Source: Paroedura picta
Taxonomy: Eukaryota > Chordata > Lepidosauria > Squamata > Gekkonidae
Reading direction: 5' to 3'
Assembly (NCBI RefSeq): GCF_049243985.1
Contig: NC_135377.1
Location: 68,210,145 to 68,274,144, forward strand
DNA: 64,000 nt
A model generated the notes under the pieces. It saw nothing but the letters and a program-made list of their open reading frames with translations, ran no database searches and was not told the origin of the DNA. A program made the position numbers and the translations under genes. Each line of letters opens with the position of its first letter. Positions within the stretch are counted from its first letter, which is position 1. Shown piece after piece: positions 62,574 to 64,000 of this stretch.

Positions 62574-63258
62574 CTGGGGGGGGGGGGGGAAATTACATTA
62601 TTAATAGTTAAATTTAGAAGTATAATACATCAACTGTTCTATCTGATGTGCAAAACTTCATTCCTTTTATATTTCAAAATTTATTTTAAAAGCTTATTTC
62701 CATTTTTAATTTTTATTGCACGTATTTCAGCAAATCCTGTCATATTTGGCCAAATTAAAACTAAATCACCTCTTTGTGTACTTTGTATCTCTGTAGACCA
62801 TCAGCTGTGCTCATTTGGTCAGGGCAGACAATCACCCATCTCAGAGAACAAAGCAGTCTATTTTATGCCTAAAAGGAACCAGTGACCTTCTATAGTGCTA
62901 ATATGGTAAAAGTGGAATTTGGTTTAAACAGACGCATATACATTCATTCAGAGATTTATATTCTGCCCTGTCTTTGGGAATGCAGGGTGGATGACAGAAT
63001 TACAAAATACATGTAAAATTCTGATATACAATAAACTTTAATCAAACAAAACGATAAAATGCCAACACCTCATCAGTGGGTGACATGCAAGTGAAAGTCA
63101 ACAAAACGCCAAGAAAATTGTATGGTACCTTGCGATGTAGATGCCTTGGCTTCATCAGAGGTCTGGTTAGCTTCTGAATTGCTTCTGAGCCACACTGCAA
63201 GGCAAGTGAGCCTGGCACTGGTACTGACTTCACACAGCAATGATGGAGGACTCTTAAT
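62431..63258 (-). CDS. PAK1IP1: PAK1IP1, last two coding exons (partial)
   Basis: p21-activated kinase 1-interacting protein 1 is a nucleolar WD40-repeat protein (yeast Mak11 relative) acting in 60S ribosome assembly and as a restraint on PAK1. The penultimate exon (63258-63129) encodes the end of the last WD blade: 'SLLCEVSTSARLTCLAVWL', close to the family's 'EVxTxARLTCLxVWL', then an acidic/Ser-rich linker. The last exon (62573-62431) encodes a Lys-rich tail ('SKKRKSKNVQQKKKK', then ILQRLK and TAA at 62433-62431), the nucleolar-localisation type tail known for this protein. The split codon G|TA joins the exons in frame; 90 residues are visible. Earlier exons (most of the roughly 390 residues) lie beyond the right edge. 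Gene order PAK1IP1 then TMEM14C on the same strand matches human. Identity rests on this pair, the blade sequence and the basic tail. Confidence 0.88.
62935..63050 (-). mobile_element. L2-type 3' end (reverse) in PAK1IP1 last intron
   Basis: 'CATTCAGAGATTTATATTCTGCCCTGTCTTTGGGAATGCAGGGTGGATGACAG' is the terminal block in reverse. Confidence 0.6.
63129..63258 (-). CDS. PAK1IP1: PAK1IP1 penultimate coding exon
   Basis: 130 bp: acceptor TTTTTTCAG before ATTAAGAGT, donor GCAAG|GTACCA. It encodes 'IKSPPSLLCEVSTSARLTCL' onward and ends in phase 1. Confidence 0.9.
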
Positions 63259-63699
63259 CTGAAAAAAAAAATACATAAACGGTCAGTAATCGTGTTTTTC
63301 TGCAGCACAGAATGACGCAAGAACCTCTGTGCCAGATTACCTGCTTGCTGTGTGCATTGTCTTCATATCATGGTATCGTTACCTAACTCTGTAATTCTAC
63401 ATTTTGGCATTGTTATGCCTTACATTTTGTTTTCAGGTTTCTGTTAAACTGGTCTTATTCGTTTGCTTATCTGGTGTCTTATTCTTTTGGTAGCACTTCC
63501 CCCCAGTGTGTAAGTCATTTTGTGTCTCAGGGAGAAACAAAATCCTCAATCATCAATAAAATAATAAATTCAAGCGGGTAGCTTATAAGTTGGAACTGAT
63601 TACTTCCATTCCATGATACAATAATAAATTTAAGTTTAAAAGTTGGAATAGAACTGATGCCGGAAGATTCAAGATGAGGTTTCTAGAATGTCCTTAAAC

Positions 63700-64000
63700 T
63701 GAGCGCTGTCTTGGTGTAGTGATTAAGAAGAAAAAGAAGAGTTGGTTTTTATATGCCACTTTTCTCTACCTGAAGGAGTCTCAAAGCGACTTCCCTTTCC
63801 TCTCCCCACAACAGACACCCTGTGAGGTGGGCGAGGCTGAGAGATCCCTGATATTACTGCTTGGTCAGAACAGTCTTATTAGTGCTGTGGCGAGCCCAAG
63901 GTCACCCAGCTGGCTGCATGTGGGGAAGTGCAGAATCGAACCTGGCTCTCCAGATTAGAAGTCCGCACTCCTAACCACTACACTAAGATGGCTCTAATCT
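63700..64000 (-). repeat. CORE-SINE (reverse) set in the head of a plus-strand copy
   Basis: About 63700-63727 is the head of a plus-strand copy ('GAGCGCTGTCTTGGTGTAGTGATTAAG'). It is immediately followed by a complete minus-strand copy (AGAAGAAAAAG tail to 'GAGCCATCTTAGTGTAGTGG' head, complement). The plus-strand remainder is not seen within the window. Confidence 0.8.

Noticed and set aside
1-64000. Retrovirus-like or LTR elements
   Set aside because: No paired long terminal repeats or gag/pol/env-like frames were recognised; all RT pieces are from CR1, L2 or Bov-B LINEs.

Overview
The window is vertebrate nuclear DNA, almost certainly from a squamate reptile. Three host genes are recognisable, all on the minus strand. 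The rest is dense with repeats typical of lizards: CR1 and L2 LINE ends, a Bov-B LINE end, Sauria-type SINEs with Bov-B-like tails, MIR-like CORE-SINEs, 5S-rRNA-derived SINEs and many small hAT elements. The repeat mix is compatible with a gecko, but that is an impression from memory.

Layout. 1-27342 is inferred to be the long first intron of GFOD1 and holds only repeats and unassigned sequence. The first coding exon of GFOD1 (27343-27595) lies in a CpG-rich promoter block that reaches about 28580. From there to 52.2 kb is intergenic: SINEs, LINE ends, hAT elements, two Harbinger-like MITEs, a GC-rich insert with a Helitron-like 3' end and several hairpins. TMEM14C occupies about 52.2-59.4 kb, with four coding exons giving a 107-residue protein and a probable non-coding first exon at a second GC-rich promoter. 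The last two coding exons of PAK1IP1 are at 62431-63258, and the rest of that gene lies beyond the right edge.

Roles. GFOD1 is a Gfo/Idh/MocA-type oxidoreductase-like protein. TMEM14C is a mitochondrial inner-membrane protein needed for porphyrin handling in haem synthesis. PAK1IP1 is a nucleolar WD40 protein. They share no pathway. PAK1IP1-TMEM14C is a conserved neighbour pair (PAK1IP1 upstream, same strand, as in human). GFOD1 lying next to them is not the human arrangement.

I see no clearly new gene system. The best second-look items are the SPIN-like hAT with a perfect target duplication, the swarm of foldback hAT elements (five within 2.2 kb), the Helitron-like GC-rich insert flanked by 24-bp direct repeats, the 5S-derived SINEs, a strong-context uORF ahead of GFOD1, a perfect 37-bp palindrome and a 132-bp hairpin. 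No retrovirus-like element was recognised.
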